From contig NZ_FYDO01000030.1 in the NCBI RefSeq assembly GCF_900187615.1, positions 1 to 64,000 on the forward strand: a stretch of DNA of 64,000 nt, given 5' to 3'. A program made the position numbers and the translations under genes. Shown here piece after piece: positions 33,163 through 43,219 of this stretch. This DNA comes from Pseudomonas sp. Irchel s3f7. Its GTDB lineage: Bacteria; Pseudomonadota; Gammaproteobacteria; Pseudomonadales; Pseudomonadaceae. Under the pieces are notes generated by a model. It ran no database searches and was not told the DNA's origin. It saw nothing but the letters and a program-made list of their open reading frames with translations. Position 1 is the first letter of the stretch; each line of letters opens with the position of its first letter.

Positions 33163-33975
33163 TCAATCCAGGAATTCAGGTTTCTGTTTGCTCATATGGG
33201 CGGCCATGGCCACGCGCAAATCGGTGGATTGCAGCATGGCGGCGTTCCAGGTAGCGACGTATTCGAGGCCGTCATCGATGCGGTGATCGCGCATGTAGCT
33301 GATCATTTCCTTGGTGCCGGTGACGGCTATCGGCGACTTGGCGGCGATTGTGTGGGCAATGCCCATGACACCGTCGAGCAGGCTGGCGGCGTCGCTGTAG
33401 ACGCGATTGACCAGGCCCATGTCCCGCGCTTCGTCGGCACCGAAGGTGCGCCCCGTGTAAGCCAATTCACGCAGCATGCCGTCCCCGATGATTCGCGGCA
33501 AGCGTTGCAGCGTCCCGACGTCGGCGGCCATGCCGATGTCGATTTCCTTGATCGAGAATTGGGCGTCCTCTGCGGCATAACGCATGTCGCAGGCGGCAAT
33601 CAGATCGATTGCACCGCCCAGGCAATAACCCTGAATCGCCGCGATCACCGGTTTGCGGCAGTTATCGACGGCATTGAACGAGGCTTGCAGGTTGAGGATC
33701 TTGCGCCGCAGCAGGCGTGCGTTGCGCCCTACGTCCTTGCCGAGCTCGTTGGCCACACCGGCCAGCATCATCAGGTCGATACCCGACGAAAAATGCTTGC
33801 CCGCCCCGCTGAGGACCACCACGCGCACTTCATCGGTGTCGTCGATCCATTGGAAAATCTCGACGATCTCGCTCCAGAACGCAGCGTTCATCGCGTTGAT
33901 CTTCTCCGGACGGTTGATCTGCACATGGGCGATTTTATCAACCAGCTCGACGTTGAACGCAGTGTACTGAGACAT
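33163..33975 (-). CDS. Crotonase, delta(3,5)-delta(2,4)-dienoyl-CoA isomerase-like
   Basis: A 270-residue crotonase. The oxyanion-hole regions are VVVLSGAGKHFSSGIDL (about 58-74) and IAAIQGYCLGGAIDLIAACDMRY (about 108-130). KEIDIGMAADVGTLQRLPRIIG closely follows the ECH1 dienoyl-CoA isomerase signature, including the two acidic residues (E and D) that shuttle protons. Its role is in beta-oxidation of unsaturated fatty acids with odd-numbered double bonds. ATG 33975 follows AAGGATCATTGGC, so the 15-codon extension upstream is discarded. It is in line with nudC, six bases apart, and the two probably share a transcript although their functions are unrelated. Confidence 0.87.
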   Translation of the reverse strand: MSQYTAFNVELVDKIAHVQINRPEKINAMNAAFWSEIVEIFQWIDDTDEVRVVVLSGAGKHFSSGIDLMMLAGVANELGKDVGRNARLLRRKILNLQASFNAVDNCRKPVIAAIQGYCLGGAIDLIAACDMRYAAEDAQFSIKEIDIGMAADVGTLQRLPRIIGDGMLRELAYTGRTFGADEARDMGLVNRVYSDAASLLDGVMGIAHTIAAKSPIAVTGTKEMISYMRDHRIDDGLEYVATWNAAMLQSTDLRVAMAAHMSKQKPEFLD

Positions 33976-34534
33976 GCCAATGATCCTTTTGCGGGCAAAA
34001 ATGAGGCCCGAACTATACAAGGCACCAAGGTGGGGAGTAAGGCAGTGGTTCGGCCAAATGCGGGACTCGCACGAGACGCACCATTACAGTGCATTACCGG
34101 AAAATCATGTCGCACATTTATGTGACTGCACGGTGACTTTTTGAGGCCGAAACGCAAAAAAAGCTGCACTTCGTCGGGGCGTCCGCACCGTGATCAGGCA
34201 CGTTCGTACCGCCTTAAACCGATTGTCGAACAATTTTGCCATCAGCCCTCAGACGCTCTAAGTTCTGGCCTAGACTCATTTTCTCAAGATGAGACCGGTC
34301 GGTCACAAAGCGGAAAAAAAATCGAAACTTTTGCCATTCCCGATCGGTCATCTGAAAAGAAGGTGCGTTGCGACTGGTGCAATCTTTGCAATGGCTCATT
34401 CACCCCTTTTGCTTCAACGCATTGGGCAGCGCTTGCTCACTGATGCGTAGCGCGTTCGCGCCCGGCCACGGGAATTGGCCATGGAACACCGTTTGCCAGA
34501 CCTAAAAATTAGATCAACAACACGGGAGATTCAT
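33976..34534. other. 559-base upstream region of the glucan operon
   Basis: No gene with a ribosome binding site was seen. Notable points are a short palindrome ATTGT-CGA-ACAAT at 34222-34234 and CCTAGACT at 34269-34276, resembling a sigma-S -10 element. The related sequences CGGTCGGTCA and CGATCGGTCA lie at about 34286 and 34341. Stress-phase control of trehalose and glycogen genes would fit a sigma-S promoter, but the -35 region is not informative. Confidence 0.35.
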
Positions 34535-36118
34535 ATGATCAGTACGGCTTTGGAGATACAGGGAGAGCGTCCTCATCAGGTTGGCGAATCGAGCGCCGTT
34601 ACTGCCGCCAATACTCAACCGATCAACGTCCCCGTCACCAAGACGTTGGCGCCGGTGGTCAGCCAGAACCCCAACCGCAAGAAAGTCCTGTTCGTCACCT
34701 CGGAAATTGCCGATCTGGTGAAGACCGGTGGCCTGGGCGACGTGTCCGCCGCACTGCCGCGCGCCTTGGCCCATCTGCACGATGTGCGGGTGTTGATTCC
34801 CGGTTATCCGCAGGTGCTGAACAGCGAAAACCCGATTCATGTCATCGGTGAGCTGGGTGGTCACGCGGCGCTGCCACCGTGCAAGGTCGGGCGCATGGAC
34901 ATGCCCGACGGTCTGGTCATTTACGTGTTGATCTGCCCCGAACTCTACGAGCGCGAAGGTTCTCCCTACGGCGCCAACAACGGCCGCGACTGGCCGGATA
35001 ACCATATCCGCTTCGCCCGTCTGGGCCTGGCCGCTGCCGATATCGCCGCCAACCTGGCGCAAATTCACTGGTGCCCGGACCTGGTGCATGCCCATGACTG
35101 GCCGGCTGGCCTGGCCCCTGCCTATATGCACTGGCGCGGACAACGCACCCCGACGTTGTTCACCATCCATAACCTGGCGTATCAGGGCGTGACCAGTCTG
35201 GGGTCGTGCCCCGAACTGGGCATCCCGCACCACGCGCTGCAACAGGAAGGCATGGAGTTCTACGGCAAGATGTCGTTCCTCAAGGCCGGCATGGCCTATT
35301 CGAGCCACATCACCACGGTCAGCGCGACCTACGCACAGGAAATCACCACCCCGGATTTCGGCTGCGGTCTCGACGGCTTCCTCGCCGCCAAGACCCAGCA
35401 AGGTTTACTGAGCGGTATTCCCAACGGCATCGATGAGAGCTGGGATTCCGCCACCGATCCACACCTGTTCTGCCCGTTCGGCATTGGCGAATGGGAAGGC
35501 AAAGCCGTGAATGCCGCCCACGTGCGTGAGTTGTTTGGTCTGGAAGACTCCCAGGGCCCGCTGTTCGCCGTGGTGTCGCGACTGGTTTACCAGAAAGGGC
35601 TGGACCTCACCGAAGCGGTGTCCGAGTACATCGTCAAAAACGGCGGGCAGATCGCGATCATCGGCCGCGGCGAGCCGGAAGAGGAGCAGGCCATGCGTGA
35701 ACTGGCCCTGCGCTTCCCTGGGCAGATCGGTGTGCGCATCGGTTTCAACGAAACCGATGCCCGCCGCATGTTCGCCGGCAGCGATTTCCTGCTGATGCCA
35801 TCCCGCTACGAACCGTGCGGCCTGAGCCAGATGTACGCCCAGCGCTTCGGCTCATTGCCGGTGGCGCGCAATACCGGTGGCCTGGCCGACACCATCGAAA
35901 ACGGCGTGACCGGGTTCCTGTTCGACGAATCCACGGTGGCTAGTTATCAAGAGGCGTTGAGCCGGGCGTTCAAGGTGTTTGCCTTCCCGGACCTGCTGAA
36001 CGCCATGCGCTGCCGGGCAATGGCGGCGCCGTTCAACTGGTGCAAAGCGGTCGAACCCTACGCCGAACTCTACGAACAGCTTGTGGCTAAAGCGTTGGGG
36101 AAATCGAACAAACAGTAA
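34535..36118 (+). CDS. glgA: Glycogen synthase (GT5)
   Basis: A 527-residue glucosyltransferase that extends alpha-1,4-glucan from a nucleotide glucose. The nucleotide-glucose loop is K63-TGGLGDV. The N-terminal Rossmann domain contains HAHDWPAGLAPAY and TIHNLAYQG. The C-terminal domain has SRLVYQKGLDL, GRGEPEEE and PSRYEPCGLSQMYAQRFGSLPVARNTGGLADT. Compared with E. coli GlgA (477 aa) it has a polar N-terminal extension of about 48 residues rich in Thr, Val and Gln. ATG 34535 follows ACGGGAGATTCAT. It is the first gene of the operon glgA-treZ-malQ-treY; the glucan it makes is the expected substrate of TreY. Confidence 0.94.
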   Translation: MISTALEIQGERPHQVGESSAVTAANTQPINVPVTKTLAPVVSQNPNRKKVLFVTSEIADLVKTGGLGDVSAALPRALAHLHDVRVLIPGYPQVLNSENPIHVIGELGGHAALPPCKVGRMDMPDGLVIYVLICPELYEREGSPYGANNGRDWPDNHIRFARLGLAAADIAANLAQIHWCPDLVHAHDWPAGLAPAYMHWRGQRTPTLFTIHNLAYQGVTSLGSCPELGIPHHALQQEGMEFYGKMSFLKAGMAYSSHITTVSATYAQEITTPDFGCGLDGFLAAKTQQGLLSGIPNGIDESWDSATDPHLFCPFGIGEWEGKAVNAAHVRELFGLEDSQGPLFAVVSRLVYQKGLDLTEAVSEYIVKNGGQIAIIGRGEPEEEQAMRELALRFPGQIGVRIGFNETDARRMFAGSDFLLMPSRYEPCGLSQMYAQRFGSLPVARNTGGLADTIENGVTGFLFDESTVASYQEALSRAFKVFAFPDLLNAMRCRAMAAPFNWCKAVEPYAELYEQLVAKALGKSNKQ

Positions 36119-36131
36119 GAGGCCAGGAAAA

Positions 36132-37931
36132 ATGCCGTTTCGGACCCTTGAGACCTGGCCCCACGGCGCGATCATGCTGGACACAAACCACACGCAGTTT
36201 GCGTTGTGGGCGCCAGATGCGTTTTACGTCAGTGTCGAACTGGAAAATGGACAGTCCTTGCCGTTGCTGCCTCAGGCCGACGGCTGGTTCGTGATCAACA
36301 CCCGATGCCCGGCGGGGACGCGTTACCGCTTCTGCATCGATGGTGAGTTGGAGGTGCCCGACCCGGCCTCCCGCGCCCAGGCGGGCGATGTTGACCGCCA
36401 CAGCGTGGTGGTCGATCCGCTGGTTTATCAGTGGCGACACGCGGGATGGCGCGGGCGACCGTTGAACGAGGCCGTGATCTACGAGTTGCACGTCGGTGCG
36501 CTCGGCGGCTTCGAGGCCGTCGAGCAGCATCTGGCGCGGCTGGTTGAACTGGGTGTCACCGCGATCGAACTGATGCCCGTGGCGCAGTTCCCCGGCGAGC
36601 GCAATTGGGGCTACGACGGCGTCCTGCCCTTTGCACCTCAGGCCTCGTATGGTTCGCCGGAGCAACTCAAGCACTTGATCGACAGCGCCCATGGTCATGG
36701 TCTGGCGGTGATTCTCGACGTGGTCTACAACCACTTCGGGCCGGATGGCAACTACTTGCATCACTACGCCAAGGCCTTTTTCCGCGACGACAAGCACACG
36801 CCCTGGGGCGCAGCCATTGATTTCCGTCGTCGTGAGGTGCGGGACTTCTTTATCGAAAATGCGTTGATGTGGTTGCAGGTGTACCGTTTCGACGGTTTGC
36901 GCCTGGACGCCGTGCACGCCATCGATGACCCGAACGTGCTTCAGGAACTGGCGCAACGGATACGACAGCAGACCGATCCTGCGCGCCATATCTGGTTGAT
37001 GCTGGAAAACGAGCACAACGAGTCCAGCCTGCTGGAGCAAGGTTACGACGCACAATGGAACGACGACGGGCACAACGCCTTGCACGTCTTGCTGACCGGA
37101 GAAACAGACGCCTACTACGCTGACTATGCACACAACCCTACTGAACAGCTGGCGCGCTGTCTGACCCAGGGTTTCGTGTTCCAGGGTCACCTCAACCGTC
37201 ATGGTGTACCGCGTGGCGAGCCCAGCGCACACCTGCCGCCCAGTGCGTTCATTCTGTTTTTGCAGAACCACGATCAGATCGGTAACCGCGCATTCGGCGA
37301 ACGCCTGCATCAACTGGCCCATCCGCAGGCGTTGCGGGCAGCCACGGTGTTGTTGCTGTTATCGCCGATGATTCCGCTGTTCTTCATGGGCGATGAATAC
37401 GCAGTCGAGCAACCCTTCCTGTTTTTCACCAGCCACAACGGCGAGTTGGCGAAGCTCGTACGCGAAGGACGTCGCAACGAATTCGCCGCGCTCAGCGCGT
37501 TCGCCGATCCGCAGCAGCGCGAGCGTATTCCCGATCCCAATGCGCCACACACCTTCGAGGCCTCCCGCCCGGTGATGCCAACGACCGTTGATAGCGCGAT
37601 GTACGACCTGTATCGCCAGCTGTTGCAGATCCGCCATCGACACATCACCCCGCGCCTGTCCGGCACTCAGGCGCTGGACGCCAAAGTATTGGGCGATGGC
37701 GCAGTCAGTGCGTCCTGGCGCCTGGGCGATGGCAGCTTGTTGCGCATTGACCTGAACCTCGGCGAAAAACCCGTGTTCCACGCCCCACAAGCCAGCGCTG
37801 AGCTATTGTTCGAACATCCGCCCCGATCCGCCACCTTGCTGGATCAAGGCACCCTTGCCCCCCATTGCGCGCTCGTCAGCCTTTCGGCCGCAGCCCCTTT
37901 GCTACCCCTTACGGAGAGCGTCCATGAGTGA
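36132..37931 (+). CDS. treZ: Malto-oligosyltrehalose trehalohydrolase
   Basis: A 599-residue GH13 enzyme that releases trehalose from maltooligosyltrehalose. A CBM48-like N-terminal domain (FALWAPDAFYVSVELENGQ) is followed by the barrel with ELHVGALGGF, DVVYNHFGPDGNYL, the nucleophile region GLRLDAVHAIDD, the acid LMLENEHNESSLL, and FLQNHDQIGNRAFGERL. ATG 36132 is preceded by GCCAGGAAAA and stands 13 bases after glgA. A start 42 bases later would cut into the first strand. Its end overlaps malQ by eight bases. Confidence 0.93.
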   Translation: MPFRTLETWPHGAIMLDTNHTQFALWAPDAFYVSVELENGQSLPLLPQADGWFVINTRCPAGTRYRFCIDGELEVPDPASRAQAGDVDRHSVVVDPLVYQWRHAGWRGRPLNEAVIYELHVGALGGFEAVEQHLARLVELGVTAIELMPVAQFPGERNWGYDGVLPFAPQASYGSPEQLKHLIDSAHGHGLAVILDVVYNHFGPDGNYLHHYAKAFFRDDKHTPWGAAIDFRRREVRDFFIENALMWLQVYRFDGLRLDAVHAIDDPNVLQELAQRIRQQTDPARHIWLMLENEHNESSLLEQGYDAQWNDDGHNALHVLLTGETDAYYADYAHNPTEQLARCLTQGFVFQGHLNRHGVPRGEPSAHLPPSAFILFLQNHDQIGNRAFGERLHQLAHPQALRAATVLLLLSPMIPLFFMGDEYAVEQPFLFFTSHNGELAKLVREGRRNEFAALSAFADPQQRERIPDPNAPHTFEASRPVMPTTVDSAMYDLYRQLLQIRHRHITPRLSGTQALDAKVLGDGAVSASWRLGDGSLLRIDLNLGEKPVFHAPQASAELLFEHPPRSATLLDQGTLAPHCALVSLSAAAPLLPLTESVHE

Positions 37932-40002
37932 TGCGCAACTGGAAATCCTGGCCAGCCGGGCCGGCCTCGCGGTCGATTGGATCGATGCCAATGGCCGCGC
38001 ACAAAAAGTCGCGCCCTCGGTACTGCGTAACGTACTGACCGGCCTCGGACACCCCGCCGGCAGCGCTCAGGAAATCGACGCCAGCCTGCTGGAACTGCAA
38101 GCGGCGCAACAGGCCTCGCACCTGCCGCCCTTGATCACCGCCGACGTCGGTGTCGGGCTGAATCTGGCGCGTTACTTTGCACCTCAGACCCCTTGCGAAA
38201 TCCATCTCGAAGACGGTTCGCGCCTCAACCTGAAACTGGATGCGGACGCGGTGTTGCCGGGGCTTGTCCCTGTTGGCTATCAGCATGTCAGCATCGATGG
38301 ACAAACCTTTACCCTCGCGGTGGCCCCGGCCTGTTGCTACAGCGTGGCCGACGCGGTCGACAGCCCGATCCCGCGGGCCTGGGGCCTGGGCGTGCAACTC
38401 TATAGCTTGCGTCGACAGGGCGATGGCGGTTTCGGCGACACCCAGGCGCTGGAAGACCTTGCCCGAGTGGCCGGCGAACGCGGTGCAGATGCGCTGGCAA
38501 TCAGTCCGCTGCACGCGATGTTCTCCAGTGACACCCAACGCTACAGCCCTTATTCACCGTCCAGCCGTTTATTTCTCAATAGCCTCTACTGCGCACCCGG
38601 AGCGATTCTGGGTGAGCGCGCTTTGCGCACCGCCATCGATGCCACCGGCCTGGCCGATCAGTTGAAGGCGCTGGAAGACCGCCCGCTGATCGACTGGCCG
38701 ACCGCCGCCGAGGCCAAACACCGGATATTGCAGGCGTTGTACGAAGGTTTCGTTCAGGGCGAGCACCCGTTGCACGCCGACTTCGGCAGTTTCCGCCATG
38801 CCGGTGGCGAAGCCCTGGAAAACCATTGCCGCTTCGAAGCCATTCAAGAAGCGCGTGCCGCCCGGGGTGAAAACCTCGACTGGCGTCAATGGCCCGAGCA
38901 GTGGCGCAATCCACGCAGCGCCGCGTTGGCCGAATTTGCCGAAGAAAACGCCGGCCGCATCGGTTTTTTTGCATTCTGCCAATGGTTGATCACCCGCTGC
39001 CTGGAGCGAGCCCAAGCCGCCGCCCGCAGCAGCGGCATGAACATTGGCTTGATCACCGATCTGGCGGTCGGCGCCGACGGTGCCGGCAGCCAGGCCTGGA
39101 GTCGCCAGGACGAACTGCTCGCCTCACTGACCGTCGGTGCACCGCCGGACATTCTCAACCGCAACGGTCAGGGCTGGGGGATTTCCGCGTTCTCCCCGGA
39201 AGGCCTGATGCGCAATGGCTTCCGCGCGTTCATCGAAATGCTGCGGGCCAACTTCGCCCATGCCGGTGGCTTGCGCATTGACCACGTCATGGGCCTGCAA
39301 CGCCTGTGGGTCATTCCCAACGGCTCGCCGCCCGCCGACGGTGCCTACCTCTATTACCCGGTGGACGACTTGCTGCGTCTGTTGACCCTCGAATCCCATC
39401 GTCATCAGGCCATCGTGCTGGGTGAAGACCTCGGCACCGTGCCGGAAGGACTGCGGGAAAAACTCATCGCCCGCTCGATGCTCGGCATGCGCGTGTTGTT
39501 GTTCGAGCAAGACAACACCCACTTCAAACCGATTCTCGACTGGCCGGACAACGCCTTGGCGACCACCAGCACCCACGACCTGCCGACGCTCAACGGCTGG
39601 TGGCATGGTCGCGACATCGACTGGAATGCACGGCTCGGCATGGTCGATGCCAGTGGTGAAATTGAATGGCGCCAACACCGCGAGCGCGAGCGCGAAGGGC
39701 TGCGCCGGGCCTTGAGCCAGGACCCGCAGAATTTTCGGGAAGAGTCGCACGAGACCGATCAGATCCTCGATGCCAGCGTGCGTTTCCTCGGCCACACCCG
39801 TGCGCCGCTGGTGCTGCTGCCGCTGGAAGATGCGCTGGGCGTCGAGCAACAGGCCAACCTGCCCGGCACCATTGATGCGCACCCCAACTGGTCGCGACGG
39901 CTTGCCGGCTATAGCGAAGCCCTGCTCGACGGCCCGGACGCTGCCCGGCGCCTGGAGCTGCTCGCCTGCGCGCGCCTGCAAGCCGCCGAGCGTGATCGAT
40001 GA
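37924..40002 (+). CDS. malQ: 4-alpha-glucanotransferase (amylomaltase, GH77)
   Basis: A 692-residue enzyme moving alpha-1,4-glucan segments between chains. It recycles short maltodextrins left by TreY/TreZ and debranching. GH77 landmarks are RAWGLGVQLYSLRRQGDGGFGD, DALAISPLHAMF, the nucleophile region GGLRIDHVMGLQRLWVIP, the acid GEDLGTVPEGLR, and TSTHDLPTLNGWW. The extra N-terminal domain (about 1-140) is that of the E. coli-type MalQ. ATG 37924 lies in the last codons of treZ (TCCATGAGTGA) after GGAGAGCGTCC. Its stop overlaps treY by 4 bases. Confidence 0.93.
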   Translation: MSDAQLEILASRAGLAVDWIDANGRAQKVAPSVLRNVLTGLGHPAGSAQEIDASLLELQAAQQASHLPPLITADVGVGLNLARYFAPQTPCEIHLEDGSRLNLKLDADAVLPGLVPVGYQHVSIDGQTFTLAVAPACCYSVADAVDSPIPRAWGLGVQLYSLRRQGDGGFGDTQALEDLARVAGERGADALAISPLHAMFSSDTQRYSPYSPSSRLFLNSLYCAPGAILGERALRTAIDATGLADQLKALEDRPLIDWPTAAEAKHRILQALYEGFVQGEHPLHADFGSFRHAGGEALENHCRFEAIQEARAARGENLDWRQWPEQWRNPRSAALAEFAEENAGRIGFFAFCQWLITRCLERAQAAARSSGMNIGLITDLAVGADGAGSQAWSRQDELLASLTVGAPPDILNRNGQGWGISAFSPEGLMRNGFRAFIEMLRANFAHAGGLRIDHVMGLQRLWVIPNGSPPADGAYLYYPVDDLLRLLTLESHRHQAIVLGEDLGTVPEGLREKLIARSMLGMRVLLFEQDNTHFKPILDWPDNALATTSTHDLPTLNGWWHGRDIDWNARLGMVDASGEIEWRQHREREREGLRRALSQDPQNFREESHETDQILDASVRFLGHTRAPLVLLPLEDALGVEQQANLPGTIDAHPNWSRRLAGYSEALLDGPDAARRLELLACARLQAAERDR

Positions 40003-42794
40003 CAAAAACGCTGACCCCGACGCTTCGCGCCACCCTGCGGCTGCAATTTCACAAAGGCTTCACGCTTGACGATGCGGTGCCGCTGGTGCCGTATTTCGCC
40101 CGTCTGGGCATCAGCCATGTCTACGCCTCGCCTCTGCTGCGCGCTCGCTCGGGTTCAATGCATGGTTATGACGTGGTGGACCCGACCCGGGTCAATCCGG
40201 AACTGGGCGGTGAAGTGGCGCTGCGGCGCCTGGTCAGTGCCTTGCGCGAACACAACATGGGGCTGATCCTCGACATCGTCTCCAACCATATGGCGGTGGG
40301 CGGCGCTGATAACCCCTGGTGGCTGGACCTGTTGGAATGGGGACGGCTGAGCCCCTACGGCGAGTTCTTCGATATCCAGTGGCACTCACCCGATCCGCTG
40401 ATGGAGGGCCAATTGCTCCTGCCGTTCCTTGGCAGCGATTACGGCGTCGCCCTGCAGGACGGAACCCTGCCGATACGCTTCGACGCCTGGCACGGTGCGT
40501 TCCATGTTGAACACTACGACCACCGGTTTCCGATTTGCCCCAGCGATTACGGTGAATTGCTCAGGACCGATGCGCCACTCGAGGCACCACAGGCCGAACA
40601 ACTCAAGACCCTGGCCGACCGATTCAGCAGCCTGAGTTACCAGACCGATGCACACAGTCTGGCGATCCCTCTGAAAGCCGAGCTGCGGGATTTGGCCAGC
40701 GACCCGCTGATTGCCCGCGCCCTCGAAGAGCACCTCAAGCGCTACGACACCCAGACTGCCGAGGGTTTCCAGCGCCTGCACAACCTGCTGGAACGCCAGA
40801 GCTATCGCCTGGCCAGTTGGCGCACCGCCGCCGATGACATCAACTGGCGGCGTTTTTTCGACATCAACGAACTGGGTGGCCTGCGTGTTGAACGTCCGGC
40901 GGTGTTCGAAGCGACCCACGCGAAAATCTTCCAGCTGGTGGCTGAAGGGCTGATCGACGGGCTGCGCGTCGACCATATCGACGGCCTCGCCGACCCTCGG
41001 GGTTATTGCCGAAAGCTGCGTCGACGGGTCGACAGTTTGTCGGCGGGCCGGCACTTGCCCATCTACGTCGAAAAGATCCTTGGCGAAGGTGAAACCCTGC
41101 ACCGCGACTGGTCGGTGGATGGCACCACCGGTTACGAGTTCATGAACCAACTCTCGCTGTTGCAACACGATCCACTCGGCGAACAGACGCTCGCCGGGCT
41201 TTGGCAGCGTGACAGTGAACGTCCCGCCGATTTTGCTCAGGAGGCTCTGCTGGCGCGACAGCAAATCCTCAACGGCTCCCTCGCCAGTGACTTTGAAAGT
41301 GTCGCCCAGGCCTTGCTGCAAGTGGCCCGGGACAACCTCATGACCCGCGACCTGACCCTCGGTGCGATTCGCCGGGCGTTGCAGGCGTTGATCGTGCATT
41401 TCCCGGTGTACCGCACCTACATCAGCGCTGAGGGTCGCTCCGGGCAGGATGAGGTGTTTTTCCGGCAGGCCATGGAAGGTGCGCGACCAACCCTTGGCGA
41501 AGGTGACTGGCCGGTGCTCGATTGCCTGGCGGGCTGGCTTGGGGGAGAGTCTTGGCGGCGACGCCCCGCCGGGCGCGAGCGCAAACGCCTCAAGCACGCC
41601 TGCGTACGCTTTCAGCAACTGACTTCACCTGCCGCAGCAAAAGCGGTGGAAGACACGGCGCTCTATCGTTCGGCGGTGCTGCTGTCGCGCAATGACGTGG
41701 GCTTCAGCACCAAGCAGTTCAGTGCGCCAGTCGAAGCCTTTCATCTGGCCTGCATCGAGCGCCGCCAAACCTTTCCCGACAATTTGCTGGCCACTGCCAC
41801 TCACGATCATAAGCGCGGTGAAGACACCCGCGCGCGCTTGGCCGTGTTGAGTGAACGCAGCGTCTGGTATGCCGATCAGATCGGTTTGTGGCGCGCCCTC
41901 GCCCGCCCGCTACGCAACGACGATCAAATGCCATCGGCGGGCGATGAATTGATTCTGTATCAAGCCATTCTTGGGAGCTGGCCGTTGGAATTGCGGGCTG
42001 ACGACCACGCGGCGCTGCAAGCCTATGGCAAGCGCCTGTGGCAATGGCAACGCAAAGCGCTGCGTGAAGCCAAGCTGCAAAGTAGCTGGAGTGCGCCCAA
42101 CGACGCCTATGAACAAGCGACCGAAGACTTTCTCCAGCACCTGCTGCTGAGCCCGGAAGGTGAACCGCTGCGCACCGCCCTCGAAAAGGCTGTCCAATCA
42201 ATCGCCACGCCCGCCGCCCTCAACGGTTTGGCGCAAACTTTGCTGCGCATGACCGTGCCTGGGGTGCCGGACCTTTATCAGGGCAATGACTTCTGGGACT
42301 TCAGCCTGGTCGATCCGGATAACCGCCAACCGGTCGATTACACCCGCCGCCAACAGGCGCTGCAGCAAACGGTTGACCTGCCCGAGCTGCGGGCGAACTG
42401 GCGTGACGGGCGCATCAAGCAGGCCTTGATTGCGCGCACGTTGAGCCTGCGTGCCGAACAGGCGCCGCTGTTTCGCCGAGGCACTTATCAGGCCTTGGAA
42501 GTGCTGGGCAGCCAGGCCCATCGCGTACTGGCGTTTGTGCGTGAACACGAAGGAACACGCGCCATCGTGATTGTGCCGATTCGTTGCGCGCCACTGCTGG
42601 GAAACAGTGCCGAACCACAGATCGACGCGCCGCTGTGGGGCGATACACGCGTCAACTTGCCATTCGCTGAGCCTGAGGAAAATCTGAAGGGACTTTTTTC
42701 GAGCGTCGCAGTCACAAAACACAGAGAGCTGATGATCAGCGCCGCGCTGGGGGATTTCCCGGTCAATCTCATTATTCAAAAGACCCACACTTGA
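39999..42794 (+). CDS. treY: Malto-oligosyltrehalose synthase
   Basis: A 931-residue GH13 enzyme converting the reducing-end alpha-1,4 bond of maltodextrin into an alpha,alpha-1,1 bond. The start TLRATLRLQFHKGFTLDDAVPLVPYFARLGISHVYASP is the TreY signature. Catalytic regions are GLRVDHIDGLADPRGY, the acid YVEKILGEGE and TATHDHKRGEDTRARL. The C-terminus has VPGVPDLYQGNDFWDFSLVDPDNRQPVDY. The long insertions relative to other GH13 enzymes are normal for the family. ATG overlaps the malQ stop (ATGA). Its product is cut by TreZ, which lies two genes upstream. Confidence 0.93.
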   Translation: MTKTLTPTLRATLRLQFHKGFTLDDAVPLVPYFARLGISHVYASPLLRARSGSMHGYDVVDPTRVNPELGGEVALRRLVSALREHNMGLILDIVSNHMAVGGADNPWWLDLLEWGRLSPYGEFFDIQWHSPDPLMEGQLLLPFLGSDYGVALQDGTLPIRFDAWHGAFHVEHYDHRFPICPSDYGELLRTDAPLEAPQAEQLKTLADRFSSLSYQTDAHSLAIPLKAELRDLASDPLIARALEEHLKRYDTQTAEGFQRLHNLLERQSYRLASWRTAADDINWRRFFDINELGGLRVERPAVFEATHAKIFQLVAEGLIDGLRVDHIDGLADPRGYCRKLRRRVDSLSAGRHLPIYVEKILGEGETLHRDWSVDGTTGYEFMNQLSLLQHDPLGEQTLAGLWQRDSERPADFAQEALLARQQILNGSLASDFESVAQALLQVARDNLMTRDLTLGAIRRALQALIVHFPVYRTYISAEGRSGQDEVFFRQAMEGARPTLGEGDWPVLDCLAGWLGGESWRRRPAGRERKRLKHACVRFQQLTSPAAAKAVEDTALYRSAVLLSRNDVGFSTKQFSAPVEAFHLACIERRQTFPDNLLATATHDHKRGEDTRARLAVLSERSVWYADQIGLWRALARPLRNDDQMPSAGDELILYQAILGSWPLELRADDHAALQAYGKRLWQWQRKALREAKLQSSWSAPNDAYEQATEDFLQHLLLSPEGEPLRTALEKAVQSIATPAALNGLAQTLLRMTVPGVPDLYQGNDFWDFSLVDPDNRQPVDYTRRQQALQQTVDLPELRANWRDGRIKQALIARTLSLRAEQAPLFRRGTYQALEVLGSQAHRVLAFVREHEGTRAIVIVPIRCAPLLGNSAEPQIDAPLWGDTRVNLPFAEPEENLKGLFSSVAVTKHRELMISAALGDFPVNLIIQKTHT

Positions 42795-42815
42795 GTTCAG
42801 TTCAGGAGCATTGCG

Positions 42816-43145
42816 ATGAGTACCGACGATAAACGCATCCGCGAATTCGCTTATCAGATCTGGGAATCAGAAGGAAAACCCGAAGGTCAGGAAACCCGCC
42901 ACTGGGAGATGGCCCGCAAGCTGGCCGAAGCCGAAGCCCTGGCCCCGAGCAAATCCCCCAAAGCCACCGGCAGCAAACCCGCCGTAAAGAAAACCGGCGA
43001 CGGCAAGCTCACCGATGGCAAAGCGCTGAACGGCGCCGCACCAAAAGCCAAGGCCAAGCCTGTGGCGGCATCAAAAGTGATCCCGCCGGGGGAAAAAGCC
43101 GCCGAGAAAAAGCCCCGGGCTGCGCGAAAACCGCCCGCGGTCTGA
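42816..43145 (+). CDS. DUF2934 protein with a basic Lys/Ala/Pro tail
   Basis: A 109-residue protein. Residues 5-38 (RIREFAYQIWESEGKPEGQETRHWEMA) are the DUF2934 module. This short helical segment is common in proteins of glycogen and trehalose loci and has no known biochemical role. The other 70 residues are low-complexity and strongly basic, with repeated KPA, AAPKAKAK and KKPRAARKPP, much like histone-tail or AlgP-type sequence. It could bind nucleic acid or a polyanionic surface, but this is inference. The RBS is CAGGAGC before ATG 42816, 21 bases after treY. Confidence 0.8.
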   Translation: MSTDDKRIREFAYQIWESEGKPEGQETRHWEMARKLAEAEALAPSKSPKATGSKPAVKKTGDGKLTDGKALNGAAPKAKAKPVAASKVIPPGEKAAEKKPRAARKPPAV

Positions 43146-43219
43146 TTGACACAGCGTTGTTCCTGAATGACGCCGTGGCGGGCCCGCTCGCCACCGTGGT
43201 TACGCTCGTCCGAAAAAAC

